Below are positions 1 through 9,563 of a DNA stretch of 64,000 bases, piece after piece (the stretch's first letter is position 1; every line of letters starts with the position of its first letter). Source of the DNA: Gaeumannomyces sp. JS-464 (taxonomy: Eukaryota > Ascomycota > Sordariomycetes > Magnaporthales > Magnaporthaceae); assembly GCA_002197995.1 (NCBI GenBank), contig NGZR01000001.1, positions 10,931,501 through 10,995,500 on the forward strand, given 5' to 3'. Below the pieces are notes generated by a model that was not told where the DNA came from, ran no database searches, and saw only the letters and a program-made list of their open reading frames with translations. A program made the position numbers and the translations under genes.

Positions 1-582
1 CCTGGGGGAATCCTCGGCCTGGTGTTGGAGCTGTCGAAAAATCCGCCCCGATTCTCACCACGAAGAAAGCTCAAGCTGCGAGCACAGCCCGCCTTGCACG
101 GTGCGACACCCGGTTGGGAGTCCAGCTACAGGCACCACCAGCTTTGCACATTGGGAGCGCGTTCTTGCACCATAAAAAAATGCCAGGTGCAGCCTGACCT
201 GCAGCGGGAGCCAACTGGCGCAGCAGAACGCTAAGGCTTTAGCACAATGTGTTGGGCCACTACTGGCCCTGGGTCCAGGCCCCCACCCCAACACTGCCAT
301 TCGGCACCCAATCTGCCCGACTATGCGTGCCTGGTCACACAGCCACTCAGCTCGAGGCAGGTTCGATCCCGCCTGAGGAAAAGCGCGGGCTGACACCCCC
401 TCATTTTACTACTGTCACCCCTCCCATGGTGCCCGGCAAGGCGAAGGATCGCTCATGTGCTGAAGGAAATAACACTACACGCTTCGACGAAATCATGTCT
501 TCCATCAACCACTTTGATCTCAAATCATCCGTGATTGATCCAACTGGGACTGATCCGCCCCTCAAACAAGTCCGCGTCCACC
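1..582. other. Upstream intergenic stretch, no gene recognised
   Basis: GC-rich, non-RIP sequence before the Hsp70-like gene. Short frames exist on both strands, but none has a recognisable domain or a convincing splice structure. The part next to the gene is probably its promoter and 5' UTR. No clear TATA box was seen. Confidence 0.5.
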
Positions 583-2908
583 ATGGCTGCCTCCGACCAG
601 GTCTCTCGCTTCACAAATGTCACGACGTTGCCCGAAGACGATGATACAGACCCTCGGTTCATCATTGCCGTGGACTATGGCACGACTTACACAGGTTTGT
701 TGCCACCATCGCTGCCCCACTGCTCCCAGCTTCCAGTGCGACTAGCTCCGTGTTGACGAGAAGCCATCCAGGAGTCGCTTGGATCCTCACCAAAGGCAGA
801 GACGAGCGGCTGCCCACGTTCGCCGACATACGGGCGGTCCAGAACTGGGGCTCGGGCATCGGAGACAAGGTGCCGTCGGCGTACACGTACACGCCCAAGA
901 ATGGCAGCGACTGGGGCTACGGCATCGGCGAGGGCTCCTACGTGATCCGCCTGACCAAGCTGGACCTGGAGAAGCCGACGCGCCTCAAGGCCCTCGAGCA
1001 GCTGGCCAAGACGCTCCGACACGCGGGGGAGCTGGAGTTTACTGACGATCAAGTCACCCGCGGCGAGGTCCCGCGACACCTGATCAAGTCGTCGCTTGAT
1101 GTCATGACCGCCTACCTCAAGAACGTTGCCAGGGAGGTCTACAAGGACATTGCCAACAACCGCGACCCCGCCGCGCTCGACGAATTCCCCATTGACATCA
1201 TTATAACTCACCCGGCCGTCTGGGACCAGAGGGCGAGGAACCTTACCTTTAGGGCCGTCACAACAGCATTCTCCAGCGTTTTCAGCGGCCTGCGGAGGAG
1301 GCCGGGATATGTCAGGATGACGACCGAGCCAGAGGCGTGCGCCCAGTACACGCTGCAAGATGCCAGGAGCAAGTCGCTGGAGACGATGAGAGAGGTCTGT
1401 TCCATTCCCTGGCCAGGCAGTTGTTATCTCTACGACGCACACTAACAGTATCAACTACGCAGGGAGAATGCTTCATTGTTGTTGATGCCGGCGGTGGCAC
1501 TGTTGTGAGTCCTTCCGGAGCCACCAACATCTATCCAGCGCCGGGTCCCGATGCTAACAAACATGTGCCCAGGATGTTGTCTCGTATCGCATAGACTCGG
1601 CCTACCCCAACTTGCGCATAACTCGAGTCACAAACCCCCAAGGTAAGGCCACCTCCAAGGTTCCATTATTGAGGGCCCTCCACTGACGTCCAACAGGCGA
1701 GCAATGCGGAGCGAACCAGGTTGATCGCTGCTTCCTGACTGACTTCCTCCTCGCGCGGCTGGGCGAGGAAGACTACGCGCGCCTGATGGGGCTCAAAGCG
1801 GACGAGGAGCAGCACGGCTACGGGACGCACTACGTGCTCGGCAGGGGCCAGCTCATGATGCTGGACAAGTTCGAGAGCATTAAGCACGAGTTTGCGGGCC
1901 GCAGCCCGCGGCAGCAGCTCGACAACGCCCTCCCCCTGCCGCCGGACCTCGGGATCCAGAACGACCAGGAGCGCGGCATCAGGAACGGGCACCTGATGAT
2001 CTCGGCCGCGGACCTGGAGAAGATGTTCAGCCAGTCGGTCCAGGGCACCATCAACCTGATCGAGAAGCAGCTGGTGCAGCTCGACACGCATGGGTACGAC
2101 AGCCGCACCATCGTGCTGTCGGGCGGCTTCTCGCGCAGCAGGTACCTCAACGGCAAGATCCAGGAGCGCGCCCGGTCGCGCAACTTCACGCTCCTGCGCG
2201 GCGACGACAGCTGGACCGCCGTCGCAAAGGGCGCCGTGCTCATGGGCCTGGGGCTCGACTGCGACGTCCCGCCCGAGTGCGTCCGCTGCCCCTACCACGT
2301 CGGCGTCGCCGCCGCTACCCGACTACGCGCCTGTACGACTACGGCGGCGCGGCCGCGAGGGCCAGGGACCACGTCACCTGGCTGTTTGCAAAGAACGACC
2401 TCGTGCCCACCACCGACGCGACCGAGAAGTCGGTCCGGATCCAGCGCAAGTTCCTGCGCGCCAACAAGAAGGTCGGCACCATCACGGTTGTGCTGTCTGA
2501 GCAGGACTGGCGGACGGGCAAGCAGCCGATGCCGGCAGACGTGGCAAAAGACGGTTAGTAATTTTTTTTTTTTTTTTTTTTTCCCCCTCACAGCGCCTTG
2601 TGCCCTGAAGCACCACGTGCAGTGCGCTAACGCAAATTCGTCGGGGCCATTTTTACAGTCACACGCCGTGAGGTGAGGATAGACTAGAGACCCTGGACGA
2701 GATGACGTCGCGCTTTCGTGGCGGGGCACTGTACGAGACGGTCCGGGACGAGGTCAGCGGCATGCCGTACGACCGGGTCAAACTCAAGGTGGAAATCAGC
2801 CTCACCCAATACAACGGACACGTCAGGCTCCTCCTGGACAGGGGCCAAGGCATTTTGGGCCTTTCGTCGTCTGACAACTACGAGCTGGCCGTCAGGACGC
2901 TGTACTGA
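583..2908 (+). CDS. Hsp70-like ATPase (actin-like ATPase fold), six exons
   Basis: Cytosolic Hsp70-related nucleotide-binding protein of the divergent family common in filamentous fungi; client and role are unknown. Exons that keep frame and GT-AG borders are 583-694, 772-1394, 1463-1504, 1573-1642, 1697-2553 and 2673-2908. Family motifs are in order: phosphate-1 loop DYGTTYTG spanning the first splice, phosphate-2 loop VDAGGGTVDVVSY across exons 3-4, and the adenosine motif VLSGGFSRSRYL near 2115-2150. The start at 583 lies just upstream of FIIAVDYGTTYTG and gives the usual short N-terminus. The C-terminal part is short and unlike a canonical Hsp70 substrate-binding domain. The frame breaks near 2310-2325: upstream reads CPYHVGVAAA, downstream the family-like sequence resumes one frame over. 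The exons sum to 1940 bases, and one added base gives 1941 (647 codons), so I infer one missing base. The last intron has a long T run after the donor and an unusual GAG acceptor. Confidence 0.85.
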
Positions 2909-3666
2909 GCGAGCGGCGGGAGAAGTCGGAGTGCTCGAGACCGTCCGAGCAGAGGGCGGGCCAATATTTCGTTGGTTGGCGCGGCGCTAGTGGACGGGCT
3001 GTAGAATATTAGCGAGTACCAAGCTTTTCGGGGGCGGGGCGCAGGCATTCAAGTTGTTTTTTTTCTATTCAGCTTTCTCAGCTCTTGATTCGCTTCGCAG
3101 GGGTCATGTATCTCGAAGTACCCTGATGTCCCTGGAGGTCAGGCTGAAGGTTCGGGCGTCGGAACCCCCTCAACCTACCTGTGATAGCGCCAATGCAAGC
3201 CACCGGCACACCAGGGTTTGGGTAGGCAGATTGCACCACCACTGACAGGAACCCTGGCCGCTGTCTGGCTGCGCTCGTGCGGAAAAGCCTCTTTCAGTTA
3301 GGATCAGCGTTTAGGACTGCCAGTAGCCAGATGGGTTGCCTCCACGGCAGCTTCCTCGACCCGGATCGTCCAGGGAGCGTGGTCATGGGCGAGGCGATGC
3401 CGTGGACCCGAGAGGCTGAATGCCCATCGATTCCCACAAGTCTGTACCATGGGCTTGGAGGCACGCGTTGCGCACTCTTCGGCTCGTCCGTCTCGACTTC
3501 AAGGGCATCTTCACCTACCACTATTGTCCAAAGGTTGTCCAGCGCTCTGCGCCGTTGAGGAATCGAGAAGCGGGCCCAAGTTCAAGATATCTCGCCTCCT
3601 TCTCCCTGGCACTGGAGATCCCGAATCGGCCTACCTAAAACACCGAGGCACCACACCAAGAACACA
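2909..3666. other. Intergenic region
   Basis: GC-rich spacer between two plus-strand genes. It should contain the 3' UTR of the Hsp70-like gene and the promoter and 5' UTR of the next. Short frames at 3277-3638 have no recognisable features and are not called. Confidence 0.5.
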
Positions 3667-4623
3667 ATGGACTCGTTTTACGACAAGCCATACACAAGCA
3701 GCAACAGATCACTATGGGTTGAGCTCATGAACAAAAGCACGGCCGACTGGGGCTTGTCCCCGTTCCCGGCAAACCTCGTGGCGCTCAACGGCAGCCTGGC
3801 AGACGCGCCGCCGGGCTCGGTGCCGGCCAACGCGATCGTGATCGAGAACGCCGGCAGGACCCTCCTGGGCGACCGGCCCATCGAGCCCATCGTCTTCGGC
3901 ATCACCTCGTCGCTCGCCGTGCTCGGCGTCCTCGCCTTCCTCATCGTCGGCCTCAAGACAAAGTCCCTCGGCCTGAGCGACCAGGTCGTGCTGCCAGGCG
4001 AGGACAGCAACGAGCGGCGGCCGCTGGGGCCGGGCGCGCTCGAGCAGGGCGGCGGCATCGGCAGCGGGTCCAACAGCCCCAACACCAGCGGGCCGCCGCA
4101 CGACTTCATGACGGACGCGAGCTTCCGGCGCAGCCTGCGCGACTACTACTACCCGCCGACCATGACTGAGACGGAGCTGCGCGACAAGGACTTCGTGGTC
4201 GAGCCCGTCGATGGCGAGGACGTCGAGGCGGTGACGGAGCTGCTGCGCAAGATGTACGCGACCGACCTCGAGATCTGGTCCCGCAGCGGCGACCACACCT
4301 TCGACCCGCGCGCGCACAAGGCCAAGAGCGACGCCATCCTGGCCGAGGTGCGCGACCGGTTCGAGGCCTGGGGCGTCGCCGCCAACGCGAGCAACAGCAT
4401 GGACTGGCGCCGCGACGTCGAGCTGGTGGCCCTGGGCGAGGGCTGGCAGGCCGCCGACTCGGCGACGCTGCTGCACTGCCTGGAGCACGACCAGGTGCAG
4501 GGCGTCATGGATGGCATCTCGAGGGCGAGGGCGGGCTGGACGCAGGACGAGGTGCCCGAGCTGCTGAAGGCTGGTCTGTTTTTGTTTTCCACTCAGGGCA
4601 TTCACGAGAGGCGGTATACATAA
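3667..4623 (+). CDS. Single-pass membrane protein of unknown function, 318 aa
   Basis: Intronless frame with a good start context (AACACAATGG). Residues 1-74 are polar with possible N-glycosylation sites NKS (22) and NGS (41). A strong membrane segment spans about residues 75-96 (PIVFGITSSLAVLGVLAFLIVG), followed by basic KTK, which suggests an N-out, C-in protein. Residues 100-140 are low in complexity (Gly/Ser/Pro-rich), and residues 140-318 form a charged, probably globular domain with many Asp/Glu and Trp residues. Codon use is GC-rich like its neighbours. I do not recognise the family. The cytoplasmic part resembles no enzyme I can name. The last residues (FLFSTQGIHERRYT) could also hide an intron end, but the only candidate intron there is too short. 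Confidence 0.75.
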   Translation: MDSFYDKPYTSSNRSLWVELMNKSTADWGLSPFPANLVALNGSLADAPPGSVPANAIVIENAGRTLLGDRPIEPIVFGITSSLAVLGVLAFLIVGLKTKSLGLSDQVVLPGEDSNERRPLGPGALEQGGGIGSGSNSPNTSGPPHDFMTDASFRRSLRDYYYPPTMTETELRDKDFVVEPVDGEDVEAVTELLRKMYATDLEIWSRSGDHTFDPRAHKAKSDAILAEVRDRFEAWGVAANASNSMDWRRDVELVALGEGWQAADSATLLHCLEHDQVQGVMDGISRARAGWTQDEVPELLKAGLFLFSTQGIHERRYT

Positions 4624-5110
4624 GTTGGGAATGTGAGATCTGTTACTTGCACTTTTGATAGATTATTCAATATTTTTGTCATGCATCCACCGCTGGCTAA
4701 ACCTTGCCCTGGATCAAAGAATTTGCTCCCAGGCGCTATTGCCTGATGTTTGCATGTGGTTTTGGTACGACGCAACACCAACAGCCCGGGCGGCCCTCTT
4801 TCCCACTGAAAATTGCGGGGTTCAACTCGCCAACGGATCCTTGGCGAGACCGGCTGGGACTTCTGCCTAGCGCGATGGAAAGTTGACATCAGCGGATTGA
4901 ACCATCGCGACCAACGCCGTCAGCTTCACATCAAACCGTCCACAACTCGTCCCATCGTTGTGACCCCTCAGTAGCCGAATCGGTGTCCGCGACTTGACCC
5001 CCATTCGCAGCAAGTCGAAAACCCTACCTAACTGCGTCCGCGACCGCGCCGACGACCTCCCGCCAACCCTCCCCACCAGACTTGTCCGACTCCCATCCCA
5101 TCCAGACGCC
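4624..5110. other. Intergenic region
   Basis: Spacer holding the 3' UTR of the preceding gene and the promoter of the next. No repeat, RNA gene or conserved frame seen. Confidence 0.5.
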
Positions 5111-5560
5111 ATGTCCTGCTGCGGCGGCGGCGCGGCGGGCATGTTCCCCGACCCCAACAATCGCAGCGCGAGCGGGCGCGCCTACCAGTACAACAACCCG
5201 CGGCGCGCGCCCAACCCGGGCCGCCCGACCTTCCACAACGACCGCCTGCGCCGCGCGTCGGCGCTCGTCCAGCACCCGACCTCCATCTCCCTGCGCGAGC
5301 TCGCCGCCGTCCTGTTCGCGCTCTTCCTCCTCTACCGCGGCTTCTTCACCGCCCGCGACCTGCGCGACCTCGTCTTCCGCCGCCGCGTCTCCGAGATCTG
5401 CCCCGTGTTCGCCGACGGCGCGTCCTGCCTGGCGCGCTACCTGCGGGCCGTGTGGTTCGTCCACCTGTGGGGGCTGGCGGCCGATGTTGTGCCGTGGGGC
5501 ATCGTGGTTGCCGTTGCCGTGTTTATCGGCGAGCTGGCGATGGCGTCCGTACGCGGTTGA
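5111..5560 (+). CDS. Small membrane protein of unknown function, 149 aa
   Basis: Single-exon frame starting MSCCGGGAAGMF. The tandem Cys residues at 3-4 could be palmitoylated (inference). Residues 12-60 are polar and rich in Arg, Asn and Pro, as in a disordered cytosolic tail. Hydrophobic segments lie at about 61-79 (LRELAAVLFALFLLYRGFF) and at about 111-145 (one long or two short helices). The start was chosen because the frame before it is non-hydrophobic and unlike coding sequence, and the ATG has a purine-poor but usable context (CGCCATGTC). I do not recognise the family. Confidence 0.7.
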   Translation: MSCCGGGAAGMFPDPNNRSASGRAYQYNNPRRAPNPGRPTFHNDRLRRASALVQHPTSISLRELAAVLFALFLLYRGFFTARDLRDLVFRRRVSEICPVFADGASCLARYLRAVWFVHLWGLAADVVPWGIVVAVAVFIGELAMASVRG

Positions 5561-6431
5561 AGAGGTGAAGGCTTTGGTTGGTCTGATGGTCGGACGGCGC
5601 ATACTACAAACGGACAAAAGTCGGCACGGCGGCCGTCACCCCTGGGAGGCATGTCTATTTCATGCCAAGGGGCCTTCCAACAAGAATCCCTCCGAGCCTG
5701 CTTTGTTCGACATATTTTTTTACATACACCCAGCGCTGTTACGCGAACATGAAACCAACGATGGCGGAGATTCCGAGTCAGGCCACAACTTCCACGTGGA
5801 TCCTCCCTCCAGGTCCCATGTCGCCGAGAGATCCGCTGCAGTGCGGGCCTGGGCCGGCCTGGGAGAAGCGCACTGCGGCACATGTTTATACCGCTCCTGG
5901 TAATATTTTGGATGCCTACCCAACCGGCTTTCGGTCGAGAGGTCCCGTTGAGACTTCGGGACTGCCCACAAGCCAGCTCGGGCCGGAGTCCCAGGGTGGC
6001 ATCATGTTTCCAAGTAACTATAGCTAAAGCCATACACATTCTGGTCTTCTTCGCTTTGATGCCTATCAGTCCGAAGAAACGTAATCCTGGTCAAGTATCC
6101 AGGATGCACGAGACACGATACCAAAGTTGCAGGCGACGCGCTCGCGAGCCAAGACCGAGCTAGCCTCAACCTCGCCTCGGACGATGGATGCGGCCGTTTG
6201 ATTCCCGTTGACCTCGCTGGTCCGTTATCGCACCGCCCAGCATGCCTCGGTGCCCGCAAACCCCGCATTCCCGGATCGGAAGCCCACACATATCAGGCGA
6301 CTATTGCCTCTGTCATGCGAACCGAGGTATTTGAGATGAACACCGTGTCGGTACAGCATCTCCTGCAGTCTCCAAGGTTAAAAACGCCTTTGGGGTCAGA
6401 TAACCTACCTACCTATATCAAGCCCGAGGAA
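5561..6431. other. Intergenic region, about 870 bases
   Basis: Non-RIP spacer between two plus-strand genes. Frames at 5662-6027 and 5882-6163 lack recognisable features. The amidohydrolase frame is open upstream to 6315, but that extension is not family-like. Nothing else seen. Confidence 0.45.
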
Positions 6432-8076
6432 ATGAGGCCCTCGCATTTGGACCCCAGCCCCTTGTTGCTGGTCAACGGCAAGATATTCCAATCACCAGGC
6501 GCCAGGGACACTCAGCCATCGTTCCACTCATGCATGCTTGTGCAGGACGGCCTGATCCGCCATGTCGGTAGCGAAAGCGACCCAGAGATCGTCGATGCAA
6601 GGGGTAGCGGCCCGGTCCAGACGCGGGACCTCGGCGGTCGGACCGTGCTGCCCGGCTTCATCGACGGCCATCTGCACATCTTAACATGGGCCAGACCCTC
6701 AAGAAGTCCCATCTGGGCAAGTGTAAGTCTTTGGCCGACATCCGCGCCGCCATCAAGGCCCACGCCGAGGCGCATCCGGCCGACCCCCGCGTCCTGGCCA
6801 GCGGCTGGATGCACTCCATGACCCCTGGCGGCGTCCACCACTCCATGTTGGACGACCTCGACCCGCGCCCGATCTACGTTGACTCCAAGGACCTGCACTC
6901 CGGCTGGCTCAACGCTGCGGCCATCGCCGAGATGGGCTGCGAGGACATGGCGGATCCGGAGGGGGGCACCATCTTCCGCGACGCCGACGGCAAGGCCACC
7001 GGCGAGATGTCTGAGGCAGCCGTCTTCTCGTTGCTGTGGCCACACCTCGCCAGGATCGCGTCGCTCGACGAGCGCGTTGCCGCCATCCGCGGCGCCGTCG
7101 ACGCCTACCACGCCTCGGGCTACACGGGCATGGTCGACATGGCCATGGACGACGTCATCTGGGACGCGATCCTGGAGATGCGCAAGCAGGGGCCGACCCC
7201 GATGCGCATCAGCGCCTACTGGCTCATCAAGCCGGCCAAGACCGAGGCCGAGCACCTGGCCCAGGTCGACCGGGCCGTCGAGCTCAGCAAGCTCTACAAC
7301 TCGGTCACGTTGCCCGACTGCCGCGTCGTCGGCATCAAGGTCGTTTGCGACGGCATCGTCGACGCCTGCACCGCCTCCCTGACGGAGCCCTACGCCCACA
7401 ACGCCCTCTCGGTCGACCCCATCTGGACGCACGCGCAGCTCGCGCCCGTCGTGGCCCGCGCCGACGCCGCCGGCCTGCAGGTCGCGCTGCACGCCATCGG
7501 CGACCGCACAGTCAGGACGGCCATCGACGTCATCGAGGCCCACTGCGCGCCCTCGCGCCGCCCCCGCGTCGAGCACCTCGAGCTCACGAGCCCGGAGGAC
7601 GCCGCCCGCCTCGGGAGGCTGGGCATCACCGCGTCCGTCCAGCCCGTGCACGCCGACCCGGCCACCTTCGGCGCCTGGCCGCGCCTGATCGGCGAGGCCC
7701 GGTGCGCGCGCGCGTTCGCGTACAAGGAGTTCGCCGACGGCGGCGCCACGCTGGCCCTGGGCACCGACGCGCCCACGGCGCCCAACCACCCGCTGCAGAA
7801 CCTGTACGTGGCCACGACGCGGCGGTCGGCGCGCGAGCCCGAGATGGAGGCGCGGTGAACAAGCACTTCGCCCTCGACCTGTGCCAGGCGGCCGCCTCGG
7901 CGACGCGCGGCGCCGCCTACTCGTGCTTCCTGGACGGCGTCGTGGGGAGCCTGGAGGCGGGCAAGAAGGCCGACTTTGTGGTCGTGGACATGCGCTGGGA
8001 GCCCGAGACGCTGCTTGACGCGCGGATCTTGGAGACGTGGTTTGAGGGCAGGAGGGTGTACGAGGCGTCGGCGTGA
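6432..8076 (+). CDS. YtcJ-like amidohydrolase (Amidohydro_3), two frameshifts
   Basis: Predicted metal-dependent hydrolase of the amidohydrolase superfamily, YtcJ group; substrate unknown. The order of motifs fits the family: N-terminal beta strand LLLVNGKIF, metal-binding DGHLH near 6664, KVVCDGIVDACTASL near 7345, LHAIGDRTVR near 7490, RVEHLELTSPEDAARL near 7566, and GTDAPTAPNHPLQNL near 7760. The C-terminal strand (GSLEAGKKADFVVVD) is also typical. The start at 6432 puts LLLVNG near residue 13, as in relatives. Two breaks interrupt it: after DGHLHI (about 6676-6682), and after EPEMEAR (about 7855), where TGA is met and the true frame continues as VNKHFALDL. Both are repaired by one extra base, and 1645 plus 2 bases gives exactly 549 codons. 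No intron borders fit either break. It is either an assembly error or a young pseudogene. Confidence 0.85.
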
Positions 8077-8441
8077 TGCGAGGGCTGTGGCTTTGTTGTG
8101 TCTGACGTGATCTCTTTGGCTGGCCTTGTTGGAAGGACAAGCAAAGAATGCGTAGCCATCGGACAATGGCATTAATGCCTATCACCGCGCCTGAGAAGAA
8201 TCACGACAAGGTCCATTGAACCAGACAATGGTTCATTAACCTATCGTCTGGTCTGGCGCGTATATAATCCGTCGGAAATCCAACCGCGTCTCCAATTTCA
8301 TCTCATCCTCCCTCATTCTCATCTGCATATCTCTAGCGCTCGACATCATCCCAGCTTTGGACAGCTCAGCTTCAAGGCCCGTGGCAGTAAGAAGTCGCCC
8401 CCCTAACCGATTTTTTTTCTTACATCACCACGCCTTCGACA
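8077..8441. other. Intergenic promoter region
   Basis: Contains the 3' end of the amidohydrolase transcript and a promoter-like stretch for the next gene: a TATA element at 8261, then pyrimidine-rich sequence (8281-8330) of the type found near fungal transcription starts. An inverted pair CCATTG/CAATGG lies at 8213-8231 upstream. Confidence 0.5.
8261..8268 (+). promoter_or_regulatory. TATA box
   Basis: TATATAAT, 170-180 bases before the ATG at 8442 and followed by a CT-rich tract. This is the position expected for a fungal gene with a long leader. Confidence 0.5.
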
Positions 8442-8779
8442 ATGCCTCTTGCCTTGGAGATGGATTCCCGCCAGGCTGTCAGTGACTTTGTATCCGCAAG
8501 CGACGCGGGAAGGGGGAATGCCGCTGGTCTGTCCACTGACGACAAGAACGCCTTGATTCGGCTACTAGACTCGCAGCTGAAGAAAAAGGGAGCTGGAAAC
8601 GGAGCCAACAGGACTCGAGGAACTGGACAGGGTTCCGGGTCCCCCGCGGCCCGGAGCTCATCCATGACCCGATGGACCTGGACTTCGTCCCTGACCCGAT
8701 GGATCTGGATCCCATCCCTGAGCCGATGGGCCTGGACCACGAGTGCGAAGATGTGGTGATGACTGATGCCGGTATGTGA
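8442..8779 (+). CDS. Short protein with repeated acidic PMxLD motifs, one frameshift
   Basis: Starts MPLALEMDSRQAVSDFV; the N-terminal part is Asp/Ser/Lys-rich. The frame then turns into Trp/Ser-rich nonsense. One frame over, a clear repeated motif appears: DPMDLDFVP, DPMDLDPIP, EPMGLDHE, then DVVMTDAGM and TGA. This fits one missing base around 8640-8665, and 338 plus 1 bases gives 113 codons. Alternatively a GTATGT donor at 8772 begins an intron. A short one to 8819, with branch site CTAAC at about 8801, would extend the frame to 9084. No known family recognised; the tail looks like a disordered acidic segment. Confidence 0.5.
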
Positions 8780-9055
8780 TCCTCATAGTTAGTAGATCCT
8801 AACCTTGAAAATCCAAAGCTCGTTATCATTTATCCCTATCACTTGCCTTTGTGCTGGTACTCAGCTGGGACCCCCTGAGGATCAAACACCAGATTCTGTC
8901 AAATCCAAGCCACGTGCCAGATCCTGCTGGTATCTCACGACAAAATATAATGCCACACGCACCATGCCGTTACTTGCTACACCCCCCTATAGTCCATCCT
9001 GTCTCTTTTCCTCTGCCAGCAGATGAAATGCCCCGTGGTTTCGCGTCGCCCTCGC
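8780..9055. other. Possible second exon or 3' UTR
   Basis: If the 8772-8819 intron is real, the frame from 8820 to 9084 is coding (Pro/His/Leu-rich, no domain seen). Otherwise this is 3' UTR converging on the minus-strand gene fragment. I cannot decide between these. Confidence 0.3.
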
Positions 9056-9427
9056 TCACCCGCGGCGGGCGTTCCGCCGGATAACCCTATGCCTCCTCGT
9101 GCTAGACCGCTGGTGTCTACTCTCCTCGGTGTCGCAGCCCCCAGCTGCGGCCGCCATGCTCCACTGGTTAGGGTTGCTGCCATCAACGGCCACAGGCTCC
9201 GCCGGCTCTTCGGCCCAGATAGTGTACGGGTCGGGCCGGAGTGTGTGGTAAGGCTCGTCCATGATGTCCTGGTTGATCCATGCGGCGAAAGCTGGGGTGG
9301 TAAAGTAAATCCATGGAAAATCCCCCGCCGGTTTAGCGGCATTTCCGTTTTCGGTCATTTCTCTTTTGGGTATAGCGCTTCCCGATTGAGCTTTTTGATT
9401 CGAGCAATCAATCACCTGGGTATCCAC
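9056..9427 (-). pseudogene. 3' end of a gene cut by the LINE insertion
   Basis: The minus-strand frame reads from the LINE junction at 9427 to a stop at 9056. It runs through VDTQVIDCSNQKAQSG, DFPWIYFTTPAFAAWINQD and WAEEPAEPVAVDG to a basic end. The composition is non-RIP, and the Trp/Tyr-rich middle looks like real protein, but I do not recognise it. Residues before VDTQ in the raw frame come from LINE sequence. Beyond the LINE, the same minus frame can be continued from 15636 upward (for example NCKVDTQ across the duplicated site), so the gene's 5' part may lie at 15637-15740. Confidence 0.5.
9414..9427. repeat. Target site duplication, left copy (LINE copy 1)
   Basis: ACCTGGGTATCCAC, identical to 15623-15636. 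The shared sequence of both LINE copies begins right after it (ACCTTCCTCGAATTC at 9428 and at 61132). Confidence 0.85.
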
Positions 9428-9563
9428 ACCTTCCTCGAATTCACCAATTCTTGGCACTGCGCTGTTAGTGCACACTGCCAAATTGCATACAAATCCTTAA
9501 CACCCGCCAAATAGCGACCCAACACCAATAACCACGCCCGCCAACGGCGCTGGCGACGGCAAC

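Noticed and set aside
4574..4596. Intron near the 3' end of the membrane-protein gene (GTCTGT...CACTCAG)
   Set aside because: Only 23 bases, too short for a spliceosomal intron.
6716..6726. Splice donor GTAAGT in the amidohydrolase
   Set aside because: The family sequence LGKCKSLADI reads straight through it.
6512..8185. 557-codon minus-strand frame opposite the amidohydrolase
   Set aside because: Arg/Gly/Val-rich mirror of a GC-rich gene with third-position G/C. The plus strand carries all family motifs.
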